A stretch of DNA of 64,000 bases, from assembly GCF_900156335.1 (NCBI RefSeq), contig NZ_FTMZ01000003.1, positions 189,950-253,949 on the forward strand, given 5' to 3'. Positions 47,801 to 57,529 of the stretch are shown piece by piece. The first letter of the stretch is position 1. Each line of letters opens with the position of its first letter. The stretch is from Sphaerotilus natans. GTDB taxonomy: Bacteria; Pseudomonadota; Gammaproteobacteria; Burkholderiales; Burkholderiaceae_C. The notes beneath the pieces are model-generated. The model made no database searches, was not told where the DNA came from, and worked only from the letters and a program-made list of their open reading frames with translations. Both the position numbers and the translations under genes were made by a program.

Positions 47801-48613
47801 TCAGAACTCGCCCAGCGCCCGGCTGCTGGCAAAGGCGAAATACTCGCGCAGCCAGGCGTTCCAGCGCAGATGGCGCGGCGTGGGCGCGCCGGCGGCCCGC
47901 ACCTGCACATAGCCGGCCTGCCGGGCGATGCGCAGGCTGCGCGGCACATGGAAGTCGCTGGTGACCACCAGCACCGGGGTGTGGCGCGGATCCAGGCCGG
48001 CCTGCGCCAGCAGCGCCCGGCTGAAGACCAGGTTCTCGTGGGTGCTGGTGCTGCGCTCCTCCAGCAGCAGGCGTGCCTCGTCCAGGCCCTGGCCGCGCAG
48101 GTAGCGGCGCATCACCTCGGCCTCGGTGCAGCCGAAGCCCGGATCGACCCCGCCGCTGACCACCACCCGCGCCTGCGGATAGGTTCGCGCCATCTCCAGC
48201 CCGCGCTCGAGGCGCTGGCGCAGCGTCGGCGAGGGACGGCAGCGGTTGGTGCCCGAGCCCAGGATGAGGATCGCGCCGGGCGGCTCGGCGCTGCGCTGCG
48301 GATCCTCCCGCCCGGCCTGGGCGATCTGCAGGAAGAACAGCAGCAGGCTGGCCAGCCACAGCCCGAAGCCGATGCAGACGGCCCGCCACAGGCGCTGGCG
48401 CCAGCGCTGCCGCGCCAGCCAGCGCTGCCACTGCGCGCCGCGCCAGGCCAGGCCGATCAGCGCCAGCCCGATCGGCAGCGGCAGCACCACGCCCAGGTGG
48501 CGCATGCCGATGGCCATCAGCAGCAGCGCGTCCAGACAGAGCAGGGCGCCGGCCAGCAGCAGCAGCAGGCGCGAGGCGGCACGGACGGACGGGGGCAGGG
48601 CAAGACGCGGCAT
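47801..48613 (-). CDS. YdcF/DUF218 family membrane protein
   Basis: A 270-residue protein with N-terminal hydrophobic helices (about 15-58 and 80-98) and a DUF218 domain from about 112: AILILGSGTNR, ARVVVSGGV, EERSTSTHENLVFS and VVTSDFHVPRSLRIA. Members such as ElyC/SanA/YdcF act in envelope processes. The role is unresolved. It starts 54 bases after hypE on the same strand. Confidence 0.85.
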   Translation of the reverse strand: MPRLALPPSVRAASRLLLLLAGALLCLDALLLMAIGMRHLGVVLPLPIGLALIGLAWRGAQWQRWLARQRWRQRLWRAVCIGFGLWLASLLLFFLQIAQAGREDPQRSAEPPGAILILGSGTNRCRPSPTLRQRLERGLEMARTYPQARVVVSGGVDPGFGCTEAEVMRRYLRGQGLDEARLLLEERSTSTHENLVFSRALLAQAGLDPRHTPVLVVTSDFHVPRSLRIARQAGYVQVRAAGAPTPRHLRWNAWLREYFAFASSRALGEF

Positions 48614-48667
48614 GTCGTGAAGGGCGGCGGGCACGGGCCGCCACGATAGCCGCTGGCCGGCGCGATC

Positions 48668-49726
48668 TCAGCAGATGCGCGGCAGCTGCTCGCCGCTGAG
48701 CCAGTCGACCACGCGCCGGCCGCCGAAGCGTGTCTCCATCTGCACGAAGCGGTGCGGATCGTCGGTGACGAGGCCGATGCGCGCGGCCTGCTGCCCGAGC
48801 GGATGCGCGTGCATCGCCGCCAGCAGCTTGTCGGCCACCTCGGGCGCGCAGATCGCCACCAGCCGGCCCTCGCAGGCGACATAGAGCGGGTCGAGCCCGA
48901 GCAGCTCGCAGGCCGCCTCGACCTGCGCCCGCACCGGGATGGCCGCCTCGTCGAGCGTGATGCCGGTGCCCGACTGGCGGGTGATCTCGTTGAGCGTCGT
49001 CGCCAGCCCGCCGCGCGTCGGGTCGCGCAGCACGCGCACGCTACCCTCCGGCACGGCCGCCAGCAGCGCCGCGGTCAGGCCGTTGAGCGCGGCGCTGTCG
49101 GAGACGATCGCGGTCTCGAACGCCAGCGACTCGCGCTGCGACAGCACCGCCACGCCGTGGTCGCCGATCGGGCCCGACACCAGCACCACGTCGTCCGGCC
49201 GCGCCAGGTCGCCGCCCAGGCGCCGGCCCGGCGGCAGCCAGCCCGCGCCGGTGGTGCTGATGAAGACGCCGTCGCCGTGGCCCTGCTCGACCACCTTGGT
49301 GTCGCCGGTGACGATGGCCACGCCGGCCTCGCGCGCGGCCGCGGCCATCGAGTCGACGATGCGCTTGAGGTCCGCCAGCGCCAGGCCTTCCTCCAGGATG
49401 AAGCTGGCCGACAGGTAGAGCGGCTGCGCGCCCATCATCGCCACGTCGTTGACGGTGCCGTGCACGCTGAGCGCACCGATGTCGCCGCCGGGAAAGAACA
49501 GCGGCGAGATCACATGCGCGTCGGTGGCCAGCACCAGGCGGTGGCCGGCGGGCGGCGCGGGCAGCACCGCACCGTCGTTGCCCTCGCGCAGCGCGGGGTT
49601 GTCGAAGGCGCGCGCGAACAGCTCCTCGATCAGCTGCGCGCTGGCGCGGCCGCCGGCGCCGTGGTTCATGTCGACGCGGCCGTTTTTCAGGTCGAGCGGG
49701 CGGGTGTAGTCTTTGCGGAGGGGCAT
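48668..49726 (-). CDS. hypE: hydrogenase maturation protein HypE
   Basis: A 352-residue enzyme that dehydrates the carbamoyl on its C-terminal Cys to a thiocyanate, the CN donor of the [NiFe] site. MNHGAGGRASAQLIEELF opens the ATP-binding fold, and the essential C-terminus PRIC is intact. A 58-bp homologue of part of this gene lies at 33451-33508. The last hyp gene of the operon. hypX, which follows in Cupriavidus, is absent. Confidence 0.97.
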   Translation of the reverse strand: MPLRKDYTRPLDLKNGRVDMNHGAGGRASAQLIEELFARAFDNPALREGNDGAVLPAPPAGHRLVLATDAHVISPLFFPGGDIGALSVHGTVNDVAMMGAQPLYLSASFILEEGLALADLKRIVDSMAAAAREAGVAIVTGDTKVVEQGHGDGVFISTTGAGWLPPGRRLGGDLARPDDVVLVSGPIGDHGVAVLSQRESLAFETAIVSDSAALNGLTAALLAAVPEGSVRVLRDPTRGGLATTLNEITRQSGTGITLDEAAIPVRAQVEAACELLGLDPLYVACEGRLVAICAPEVADKLLAAMHAHPLGQQAARIGLVTDDPHRFVQMETRFGGRRVVDWLSGEQLPRIC

Positions 49727-49741
49727 GGGGGGGCCGGGGGT

Positions 49742-49768
49742 GGGTTCCCGCCTTCGCGGGAATGACGG
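49742..49768. repeat. palindromic dispersed repeat, intergenic copy
   Basis: Between hypE and hypD. Stem TTCCCGC/GCGGGAA with CTTC loop (49745-49762), flanked by GGG and ATGACGG. Translated, this class gives the familiar PAKAGTH string. Half of a two-hairpin element like the one at 54887-54967. Confidence 0.75.
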
Positions 49769-49807
49769 GAGGGGGCTGGAAGGACCGGAGGGGACAGCCT
49801 GGGTGGC

Positions 49808-50943
<1,136 letters not shown>

Positions 50944-50947
<4 letters not shown>

Positions 50948-51207
50948 CGCGGTGTCTCCTCGGCAGGGGCCATGGCCGGGTCCAGGGCGGCCATCTCGGC
51001 GAACAGCGCCAGCGTGCGCTCGGCCTCCTCGGTGTCGAGCACGCCGATGGCGTGGCCGACGTGGACGATCACGTAGTCGCCGACCCGCGCCTCGGGCGTC
51101 AGCGCCAGCGAGATTTCCTTGCGCACGCCGCCGAGGTCGACGATCGCCATCATCGCGCTCGGGTCGGGAAGCAGTTCCGCCACGCGGGCGGGCAGGGCCA
51201 GGCACAT
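50944..51207 (-). CDS. hypC: hydrogenase maturation chaperone HypC
   Basis: An 87-residue chaperone carrying the Fe(CN)2CO fragment from HypD to the large subunit. The N-terminal MCLALPARV with essential Cys2, then GDYVIVHVGHAIG, define the family. GGAGA lies upstream of ATG 51207. Only 3 bases separate it from the hypF stop. Confidence 0.96.
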
Positions 51208-51210
51208 CGT

Positions 51211-52422
51211 TCAGGTCTCCGTCGGAATATTGGATCGAATCGTCGTCGTCGCAGCAGCCCAGGCCTGGCCGAGCGCCAGACCGGCGTCGCCGCAGGACAC
51301 CGCCTGCGGGCGGTGCACGCGCAGGCCGGCCGCCGTCAGCCGCGTGCTCAGGCGCTGGCTCAGCAGCCGGTTGAAGAAGCAGCCGCCGCCGAAGGCGACA
51401 TCGTGCAGGCCGTCACGCTCAGCCGCCGTCAGCGTGGCCTCTGCCAGCGCATCCGCCAGCCCCGCATGGAACAGCGCCGCCCCGCGCCCGCAGGCCTCGG
51501 CATCCCGCCCGTCCACCGCCAGCAGCGCCTCGAACAGCGCCCACACCGCTGCGCCCAGATCACCGCTGAGCCCGCCACCGCGTGCACTGTCATCGCGTGC
51601 ACCGTCACCCTCGCGAACGCGAGGGCCCACGCCCGCCACACCCTCCGGATGCCGCTCCAGCCACCCCGCCGCACACCGCTCCAGCGCCATCGCCGCCTCG
51701 GCCTCCTCGCGCTGGCGCACCGACAGCCCGAGCACGCCCGCCGCCGCGTCAAACCAGCGCCCCGCGCCGGTGCTGACCGGGCAGTTCAGCCCGCGCGCCA
51801 GCATCGTCCGCACGCCCTGCGCCGCTGCCGCGCCGACCCCCGGCGCCAGCCGCGGCCCGATCTCGTCGCTGCGCCCGAGCGCATGCAGCACCGCCGCGAC
51901 CAGCCTCCACGGCTCCCGCGCCGCCACATCGCCGCCGGGCAGCGCCAGAGGCGGCAGATGCGCCAGCCGCTCGAAGCCGCCGTGCGCGTCCAGTCGCAGC
52001 AGCTCGCCGCCCCAGGCGGTGCCATCCGTGCCCAGCCCGACGCCGTCCAGCGCCAGGCCCAGCAGCGGTCCGTCCAGCCCGGCCTCGGCCTGCAGCACCG
52101 CCAGATGCGCCTGGTGATGCTGCACGCCGATGGCCGGCACGCCCAGCCGCTCGGCCCAGTGCAGCGCCAGCCGGGTGCTGTGGAAGTCGGGATGAAGATC
52201 GTGCGCGACCGCCTCGATCGGCCCGTCCGCCGCCGCGACCAGTGCCTGCACCGAGCGCTCCAGCGCGATGCAGGCCTCGGGCGTGCCCAGGTCGCCATGC
52301 AGGGCCGACAGCCGGAAGCGATCGCCCTCCAGCAGCCCGGCGCTGTTCTTCAGCCAGGCGCCGAAGGCCAGCACCCGGCGCGGCGCGGCGCGCGGCAGCG
52401 CCAGCACGGTCGGCGTGCTCAT
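51211..52422 (-). CDS. hypF: short carbamoyltransferase HypF (C-terminal Kae1-like form)
   Basis: A 403-residue HypF that keeps only the carbamoyl-transfer (Kae1/TobZ-like) domain. Metal-binding [14 protein letters not shown] (about 101), [16 protein letters not shown] (about 128), and [15 protein letters not shown] near 340. The acylphosphatase, zinc-finger and YrdC-like domains of long HypF (about 750 residues) are absent. Short HypF1 of Cupriavidus necator is a known working precedent. Residues about 263-273 are encoded by an inserted palindromic repeat. It overlaps hypB by four bases. Confidence 0.9.
   Translation of the reverse strand: MSTPTVLALPRAAPRRVLAFGAWLKNSAGLLEGDRFRLSALHGDLGTPEACIALERSVQALVAAADGPIEAVAHDLHPDFHSTRLALHWAERLGVPAIGVQHHQAHLAVLQAEAGLDGPLLGLALDGVGLGTDGTAWGGELLRLDAHGGFERLAHLPPLALPGGDVAAREPWRLVAAVLHALGRSDEIGPRLAPGVGAAAAQGVRTMLARGLNCPVSTGAGRWFDAAAGVLGLSVRQREEAEAAMALERCAAGWLERHPEGVAGVGPRVREGDGARDDSARGGGLSGDLGAAVWALFEALLAVDGRDAEACGRGAALFHAGLADALAEATLTAAERDGLHDVAFGGGCFFNRLLSQRLSTRLTAAGLRVHRPQAVSCGDAGLALGQAWAAATTTIRSNIPTET
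51603..51632. repeat. palindromic dispersed repeat inside hypF
   Basis: Perfect 8-bp stem CCCTCGCG/CGCGAGGG (51608-51625) flanked by CCGTCA and CCCACGC, the same design as the copies at 49742 and 54938. It is read in frame, adding about ten residues ([11 protein letters not shown]) to HypF. Confidence 0.7.
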
Positions 52423-53327
52423 GCCACGTCCTGCAGCAGCCAGTCCAGCCAGGCGTCCATGCCGACGCCGGTCTTCGCCGACACCAGCAGCACCTCGATG
52501 TCCGGATTGACGCGCTGCGCGTAGGCGATGCACTGCGCGACATCGAAGTCCAGATGCGGCAGCAGGTCGACCTTGGTCAGCACCATCAGCCGCGCGGCGG
52601 CGAACATGTCGGGGTACTTGACCGGCTTGTCCTCGCCCTCGGTGACCGACAGGATGGCGATCTTGGCGCGCTCGCCCAGGTCCCACATCGCCGGGCAGAC
52701 CAGGTTGCCGACGTTCTCGATCAGCAGCAGCGACGGGTCGACGGCGTGCGTGTGGTCGTGACCGTGGCCGTGTTCCGGCGTGTCGCCGTGATGGTGGTGG
52801 CCGTGCAGCGGCAGCCGCGCGAAGGCCTCGGCGATCATCGGCGCGTCGAGGTGGCAGCCCTTGCCGGTGTTGATCTGGATGGCCGGCGCGCCGGTGGCGC
52901 GGATGCGGTCGGCGTCGTTCGTGGTCTGCTGGTCGCCCTCGATGACCCCGACCGGCAGGCCCGGCGCGCGGACCTTGAGCGCCTCGATGGTGGCGCACAG
53001 CAGCGTGGTCTTGCCCGAGCCGGGGCTGGAGACCAGGTTGTAGGCGACGACGCCGTGGCCGGCGAAATGCGCGCGGTTGGCGTCGGCGATGCGCTGGTTG
53101 GCGCCGAGCACGTCGGCCTCGAGCCGGATCGCGCGCGCCTGGCTCATGCCCGGCACGCTCACCCGCGCCGGGCCCTGGCCGTAGTGCAGGTCGCCGTGGT
53201 CATGGGCAGGGCCGTGGTGATGATCATGGTGATGCGGGTGGGCATGAGGGTGGGCCGGGTCGCTGTCGTGACCGTGCTGGTGCACCGCGCCGGGGGTGCC
53301 GGTCGAGCAGCCGCAGATGACGCACAT
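52419..53327 (-). CDS. hypB: hydrogenase nickel-incorporation GTPase HypB with two His-rich segments
   Basis: A 302-residue G3E GTPase delivering nickel. N-terminal CxxCxC metal site (Cys2, Cys5, Cys7), a His-rich storage tail (about 16-48), Walker A SPGSGKTT (101-108), GKGCHLDA with nickel/zinc ligands Cys158 and His159, and LTKVDLLP. A second His-rich stretch (about 175-194, with HGHHHHG and [10 protein letters not shown]) is inserted inside the GTPase domain, just before [10 protein letters not shown]. This internal copy is unusual. Confidence 0.95.
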   Translation of the reverse strand: MCVICGCSTGTPGAVHQHGHDSDPAHPHAHPHHHDHHHGPAHDHGDLHYGQGPARVSVPGMSQARAIRLEADVLGANQRIADANRAHFAGHGVVAYNLVSSPGSGKTTLLCATIEALKVRAPGLPVGVIEGDQQTTNDADRIRATGAPAIQINTGKGCHLDAPMIAEAFARLPLHGHHHHGDTPEHGHGHDHTHAVDPSLLLIENVGNLVCPAMWDLGERAKIAILSVTEGEDKPVKYPDMFAAARLMVLTKVDLLPHLDFDVAQCIAYAQRVNPDIEVLLVSAKTGVGMDAWLDWLLQDVA

Positions 53328-53367
53328 GGGGGAGTCCTTTCCGTGTTTCCTGTCGTTCGGTGGGATG

Positions 53368-53715
53368 TCAGTCGTCGTGGACCATCAGGTCGACGACGCG
53401 CAGTTCGGTGCCGCCGGTGGGCTGCAGGCGAAAGCCTCCGCACGACGGGCAGGCGTCGGCGCGCGAGCCGATCTCGACCGACTGGCCGCAGCCCAGGCAC
53501 CAGGCGGTGCCGGGCGGCTCGTCGATGAGGATCTCGGCGCCCTCCAGGCAGGTTCCCGGCATGCTGGCCTCGAGCGCGAAGCGCAGCGCGCGCACCTCGA
53601 CGCCGCTGAGCGCGCCGGCCTCCAGCCGCAGCAGGCTGACGCGGCGGAAGCGTTCACGCTCGGCCGCGTCCTCGACGAGCCGGACGATGCCGCCGGCGAG
53701 ACTGAGTTCATGCAT
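53368..53715 (-). CDS. hypA: hydrogenase nickel-insertion protein HypA
   Basis: A 115-residue nickel chaperone. N-terminal [10 protein letters not shown] with the nickel ligand His2, and a zinc site of CLGC and CPSC (about residues 73-92). It overlaps the hupK stop by eight bases and precedes hypB by 40 bases, the classic order. Confidence 0.96.
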   Translation of the reverse strand: MHELSLAGGIVRLVEDAAERERFRRVSLLRLEAGALSGVEVRALRFALEASMPGTCLEGAEILIDEPPGTAWCLGCGQSVEIGSRADACPSCGGFRLQPTGGTELRVVDLMVHDD

Positions 53716-54838
53716 CGGCCATCACCTCCACATCGACACACGGGTCGAAGGCCAGCGCGAGCAGCCGCGCGGCTTCGCTGCGCGGGCCAGTATCCGGCAG
53801 CGCCGCCAGCGCCTGCGCCAGCGTGCCGCGCGGATGCGCATTCCATTCGGTGGGCGCCAGCACCTGCCAGGCGGCGACGCGCCGGCCGTCGGTCTCGAGC
53901 CGCACCCGGTGCAGCAGCAGGCCGCGCGCCATCTCGCACCAGGCCAGGCCGTCGCCGGGGCCGAGCGCGAGCGCGCCGCGCTGCAGCCGCCGTGCACCGT
54001 CCGGCCCGGCCAGCCGCACCAGCTCGACCAGACGCGCGCCGAGGCGGCTCCAGGCGCTGGCGCCAGCCTGCGCGGCCTGGGCCGGCGCATCGGCCTCGCG
54101 GCACCACGGGCCGGTGTCGGGCACGCCGTCCGGGGCTGCATCGCCCGGGCGGTGCGGCAGGCGGCAGAAGCCGGCGTCGGCGTCCATCGCGCGGGCCAGC
54201 GCGGCCCAGTCGGTCGTGCCCGGGCGCAGCGCTGCCGGGCCCGGCGTGGCGAGCGCGCGCGCCAGCGGCGCCAGCGCGGCTAGCGTGTGCACCGGCGAGC
54301 CGGGATCGAGCTCGCGGCGACCGGCCTGTTCCCGGGCCCAGCCCGCGACGGCCTCGTCCGGCGCGGCCTCGTGCCGGCGCAGCCAGTCGGCCGGGGACAT
54401 GCCGAGCAGATGCTGCTGCAGCCAGGCCGGCAGCGCGGCCAGCCGCGCGATCGGATCGAGATCGTCGCGCCAGGGCGGGCTGGCACGCAGCCAGGCGGCG
54501 CCGGCGTCCGCGTTCGTCCCGAGCCGTCGCGGCAGCTCGTGCCCCAGTCGCAGCAGATGCTCGCGCGCGGTGCCCAGGCGCAGCGCCTGCGCGGCGACGG
54601 CTGCCTCGGCGGCGGACTCGTGCTGGCCGCGCGCGGCACGCAGCGCGGCGCGTGCGCAGTCGCGGTGCGCGTCGGCGCACAGCGAGAACAGCGCGCCCAG
54701 CAGCGTCGGCATCGTGTCGGCGTCGCGGCCCGATGCCAGCCGGGCGAGCCAGTCCGGCCGCCCGCCGCTGATCGCCGGACCGTCGCGGCGACCCGGGTGC
54801 AGGCGCAGGTGGCCGGCCAGGGCGCGGGTGTCGGTCAT
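53708..54838 (-). CDS. hupK: hydrogenase accessory protein HupK/HoxV
   Basis: A 376-residue protein distantly related to the hydrogenase large subunit, thought to act as a scaffold for active-site assembly in oxygen-exposed organisms. It ends with the large-subunit-like APTEWNAHPRGTLAQAL and LAFDPCVDVEV region, where one Cys of the usual DPCxxC pair remains. The ATG overlaps the hupJ stop by four bases. Confidence 0.88.
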   Translation of the reverse strand: MTDTRALAGHLRLHPGRRDGPAISGGRPDWLARLASGRDADTMPTLLGALFSLCADAHRDCARAALRAARGQHESAAEAAVAAQALRLGTAREHLLRLGHELPRRLGTNADAGAAWLRASPPWRDDLDPIARLAALPAWLQQHLLGMSPADWLRRHEAAPDEAVAGWAREQAGRRELDPGSPVHTLAALAPLARALATPGPAALRPGTTDWAALARAMDADAGFCRLPHRPGDAAPDGVPDTGPWCREADAPAQAAQAGASAWSRLGARLVELVRLAGPDGARRLQRGALALGPGDGLAWCEMARGLLLHRVRLETDGRRVAAWQVLAPTEWNAHPRGTLAQALAALPDTGPRSEAARLLALAFDPCVDVEVMADA

Positions 54839-55488
54839 CGCATGCGCTCCCGGCCGGGGCCGCCCACGCCGGCAGGCCCGCCCACACCGTCATGCCCGCG
54901 CAGGCGGGCACCCACGACGGCCGCCGCGGCTGGCTCGCGTGGGTCCTCGCCTTCGCGAGGATGACGGGGGGGAGCGGGGGGCGGGGCGGTCTCGCGCCAG
55001 GACTGGCGCAGCAGCCGCATCACCTCGCGCGCGGTGGCCACCGCGGCCGGCTGATCCGCGAAGGCGAACATCGGCGAGAACAGCGAGGCCTGCTCCCAGG
55101 CACCCAGCATGAAGCCGGGGGCTTCGGAGCGGCCGGAGGCCTCGCCCGCCTCGTGCGCGCCGGTGAAGTCCAGCGCGTGCTCGCCGTAGCGGCGCACCAC
55201 CGTGCGGCCGAGCGGCGCCAGGCCGGCCGCCTGCAGCGCCGCGGCATCGCGGCCGTCCACCGGTCGCAGCGGCAGGCGCAGCAGATTCATGAACCAGGGC
55301 GTGACCAGCACGCCGAGCATCGTCGGCGCCGCGTCCGGCGCGGTGCGCAGCGGATCCGGGCCGAAGCCGATCGCCTGCACCGACAGCGCCGGGTTCAGCA
55401 CCGGCACGCCGCGCATGCGCGTGGTCGCGATGCGGCGGAACACCGCCTCGAGCCCGGCCAGACGCCGCTGCGGCGCGTCGTCGCTCAT
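54835..55488 (-). CDS. hupJ: hydrogenase accessory protein HupJ/HoxT with repeat-derived tail
   Basis: A 217-residue protein. Residues about 1-168 fit the HupJ family (GLEAVFRRIATTRMRG, LGVLVTPWFMNLLRLPL, GAWEQASLFSPMF). After RQSWRE the sequence turns into PAPPRHPREGEDPRE and ARLRGHDG, the translation of a two-hairpin dispersed repeat (54887-54967). The last 45 or so residues are thus an acquired tail. Its overlap with hupK is retained. Confidence 0.88.
   Translation of the reverse strand: MSDDAPQRRLAGLEAVFRRIATTRMRGVPVLNPALSVQAIGFGPDPLRTAPDAAPTMLGVLVTPWFMNLLRLPLRPVDGRDAAALQAAGLAPLGRTVVRRYGEHALDFTGAHEAGEASGRSEAPGFMLGAWEQASLFSPMFAFADQPAAVATAREVMRLLRQSWRETAPPPAPPRHPREGEDPREPAAAAVVGARLRGHDGVGGPAGVGGPGRERMR
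54887..54967. repeat. two-hairpin palindromic dispersed repeat inside hupJ
   Basis: Left half 54887-54916 (stem TGCCCGC/GCGGGCA) and right half 54938-54967 (stem TCCTCGC/GCGAGGA) are inverted relative to each other, each bounded by CGTCAT and ACCCACG or complements. Together they form an 81-bp nested palindrome. Confidence 0.8.
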
Positions 55489-55733
55489 CGCGGGGCGTCC
55501 TCGGCGATGACCATGAACTGCTCGGCGTCGCCGTCGCATTCCGGGCAGCGCCAGTGCGCCGGCAGCGCGGTGAAGGGCGTGCCGGGCGGGATCTGCCACA
55601 CCTCGTCGCCGACCGCCGGGTCGTAGACCCACCAGCAGATCTTGCACTCCAGGCGCGCGTTGGCCGGCAGACGCGCGGCATCGCCCAGATAGCTGCCCTC
55701 GAAGCGGGCGGGCGTGTTCGGGTCCGGATTCAT
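55485..55733 (-). CDS. hupI: rubredoxin-like protein HupI/HoxR
   Basis: An 82-residue rubredoxin with an N-terminal extension. Iron ligands are CKIC and CPEC (about 30-33 and 63-66), with WVYDPAVGDEVWQIPPGTPF between. In hydrogenase operons it supports maturation or protection under oxygen. The ATG at 55733 overlaps the hupH stop (ATGA). An upstream in-frame start would add five residues. Confidence 0.93.
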   Translation of the reverse strand: MNPDPNTPARFEGSYLGDAARLPANARLECKICWWVYDPAVGDEVWQIPPGTPFTALPAHWRCPECDGDAEQFMVIAEDAPR

Positions 55734-56632
55734 GCCTGGCTCACCCACTGCAGCACCTCGGTCAGCCGCTCGGCCGAATCTTCCAGATCCTCGCGCGCCG
55801 CGCAGGCCACCTCGGGAATGCCGCAGACCTCGACCGAGTTCAGGATCACCGTGTCCTGCGAGTTGTAGTAGACGACCCGCCAGGTGTTGAGCGCGCGCGC
55901 ATTGGTGATGCGGCAGTTGCCGTAGCCGCGCGACAGGATCACCACCCGGCCGGTGCCGAGCTGGTGGTCGAGCCAGGCGATGTCCTGCGGCGTGACCGGC
56001 AGCAGCGTCAGGTTGACCACCTCCGGCGGCTGGCCCTCGCGCCAGTGCTGGCGGTGCTCGGCCAGCTCGATCAGGATGGACGGCGCGTTGAGCACGCCCG
56101 GCGGCAGCGGCGCATCGGGTGCGGGCACCGGCACCGGGCGGGCATCCTCGCGCGCGGCACGGCGCAGCACCGCCGGCATCGCGCCGAGCTCGATCGTGTC
56201 CTGCACCGTGCCGTCCTCGCCGGTCTCGATCACCCGCCAGACGCCGGCGAAGACCGATTCCTGGATGCGCACCCGCGCGCCGGCCTCGAGCCGGTCGGGC
56301 TCGGCCAGCAGCTGGGCGCTGACCTCGCCCTCGCCGAGCACCTGGTTGACCAGCGCCAGGTCGACCGCCGTCAGGCCGTCGAGCCGCACCGGCTCGACCG
56401 TCTCGCCGGCCAGCAGCGCCTGCAGCCGCTCGAGCGCCTGCGTCAGCACGCCGACCGCGCCGGCGTGCCCGGCCAGTTCCTCCGGCTCGGGCAGCGCCGG
56501 CGCGCGGTAGGTGCTCATGCCCTGCGGCATGGTGATGTAGTCGAGCTGCTCCTCGTCGTCCTGGCTGCCGGGACCGAGGGCCACCACCGGGATTGGGAAG
56601 GGGCGGGCGGAAGAAGAGAAGGGGGTGTTCAT
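55730..56632 (-). CDS. hupH: hydrogenase accessory protein HupH/HoxQ
   Basis: A 300-residue protein of the HupH family with MPQGMSTYRAP near residue 35, an ETGEDGTVQDTIELGAMP segment, and the conserved C-terminal ILSRGYGNCRITNARALNTWRVVYYN region. In Rhizobium, HupH acts with HupF/HupG in maturation of the large subunit. The start at MNTPFSSS (56632) is chosen; 24 bases upstream also in frame is another ATG. Confidence 0.92.
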   Translation of the reverse strand: MNTPFSSSARPFPIPVVALGPGSQDDEEQLDYITMPQGMSTYRAPALPEPEELAGHAGAVGVLTQALERLQALLAGETVEPVRLDGLTAVDLALVNQVLGEGEVSAQLLAEPDRLEAGARVRIQESVFAGVWRVIETGEDGTVQDTIELGAMPAVLRRAAREDARPVPVPAPDAPLPPGVLNAPSILIELAEHRQHWREGQPPEVVNLTLLPVTPQDIAWLDHQLGTGRVVILSRGYGNCRITNARALNTWRVVYYNSQDTVILNSVEVCGIPEVACAAREDLEDSAERLTEVLQWVSQA

Positions 56633-56674
56633 CGGGGTCTCCGCAGATCGAGGCATCGGGATCGGTGGCGCGGC

Positions 56675-57151
56675 TCAGCGGCAGGACGGTGCATCGGCGC
56701 CGGCCGCCGCGATGCCGATCGGCGCGCGGGTCGGCGTGCGCGCGAGCATCTCGCCGACCTGCGCGACATAGTCGGTCCAGTCGTGCATGCCCGCCAGCGT
56801 CCCGAGGTAGCGGCCGTCGCGCAGGAAGATCAGCGCCGGCCAGCGCTGCGAGCCGTGCTGGCGCGCCAGCGCCTCCTCGTGCTCGCGCGCGGCCACGCCG
56901 ATCGCGAAGCGGTCGCCGTGCGCGCGGCGCAGCTCGGGCAGCACCACCGCCACATCCAGCGCCTCAGGAAAGCGCACCGGGTCGCCGCCGAGCAGCAGCA
57001 CCCGGTCGCCACCCTCGGCGGCCCAGGCCGCGCAGCTGTCGGGCGTGACGACGCGGGCGCCGAACTCGCGCACCAGGCGGGTGAACAGCGGGTGCAGGGC
57101 GGCGGCGGGATCGGTCATGCCGACGGCCGGGTCGATGACGGGAGAGTTCAT
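56675..57151 (-). CDS. hupG: thioredoxin-fold hydrogenase accessory protein HupG/HoxO
   Basis: A 158-residue HupG/HyaE-type protein with a thioredoxin-like core (DRVLLLGGDPVRFPEALDVAVVLPEL, WPALIFLRDGRYLGTLAGM) but no CxxC. HyaE-type proteins bind the Tat signal of the small subunit or help large-subunit assembly. It overlaps hupF by four bases. Confidence 0.88.
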   Translation of the reverse strand: MNSPVIDPAVGMTDPAAALHPLFTRLVREFGARVVTPDSCAAWAAEGGDRVLLLGGDPVRFPEALDVAVVLPELRRAHGDRFAIGVAAREHEEALARQHGSQRWPALIFLRDGRYLGTLAGMHDWTDYVAQVGEMLARTPTRAPIGIAAAGADAPSCR

Positions 57152-57528
57152 CGTGGAAGTTCCGTGTTCGTGGAGGACAAGGGGGAAAGAGCGGGCGCGG
57201 GCACGGGGGCGCCGGTCAGCGCCGCCAGCGCGGCCGCGTCCATCGCCGAGGGCAGCGTGAAGGCGGCCGCCGCGTCGACGGGCAGCAGGCCGCGCATCGC
57301 GCCGGCGACCAGGTCGAGCGTGGCGTCGATCTCGGCGGCGCGCCGCGCGTCCAGCCGCTCCTGCACCCGGTCGAGAAAGACCAGCACCCACTCGCCGGGC
57401 GCGCAGGCGCCGACCAGCGCGGTGTCGACTGCACGCTCCTCGCCGCGGCCGGCCACCCGGACCCAGCCGGCCGGCAGCGTCTGGCCGGGCGCGGATTCGA
57501 TCACCTGCATCGGCAGTCCGACGCACAT
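57148..57528 (-). CDS. hupF: HypC-family chaperone HupF/HoxL
   Basis: A 126-residue protein starting MCVGLPMQVIES, with HypC-type Cys2 and GEWVLVFLDRVQERLD. HupF proteins are HypC paralogues found with oxygen-exposed uptake hydrogenases and are thought to shield the maturing large subunit. The C-terminal Ala/Pro tail (about 95-126) is longer than in HypC. It lies 1 base after the hupD stop. Confidence 0.93.
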   Translation of the reverse strand: MCVGLPMQVIESAPGQTLPAGWVRVAGRGEERAVDTALVGACAPGEWVLVFLDRVQERLDARRAAEIDATLDLVAGAMRGLLPVDAAAAFTLPSAMDAAALAALTGAPVPAPALSPLSSTNTELPR

Positions 57529-57529
57529 G

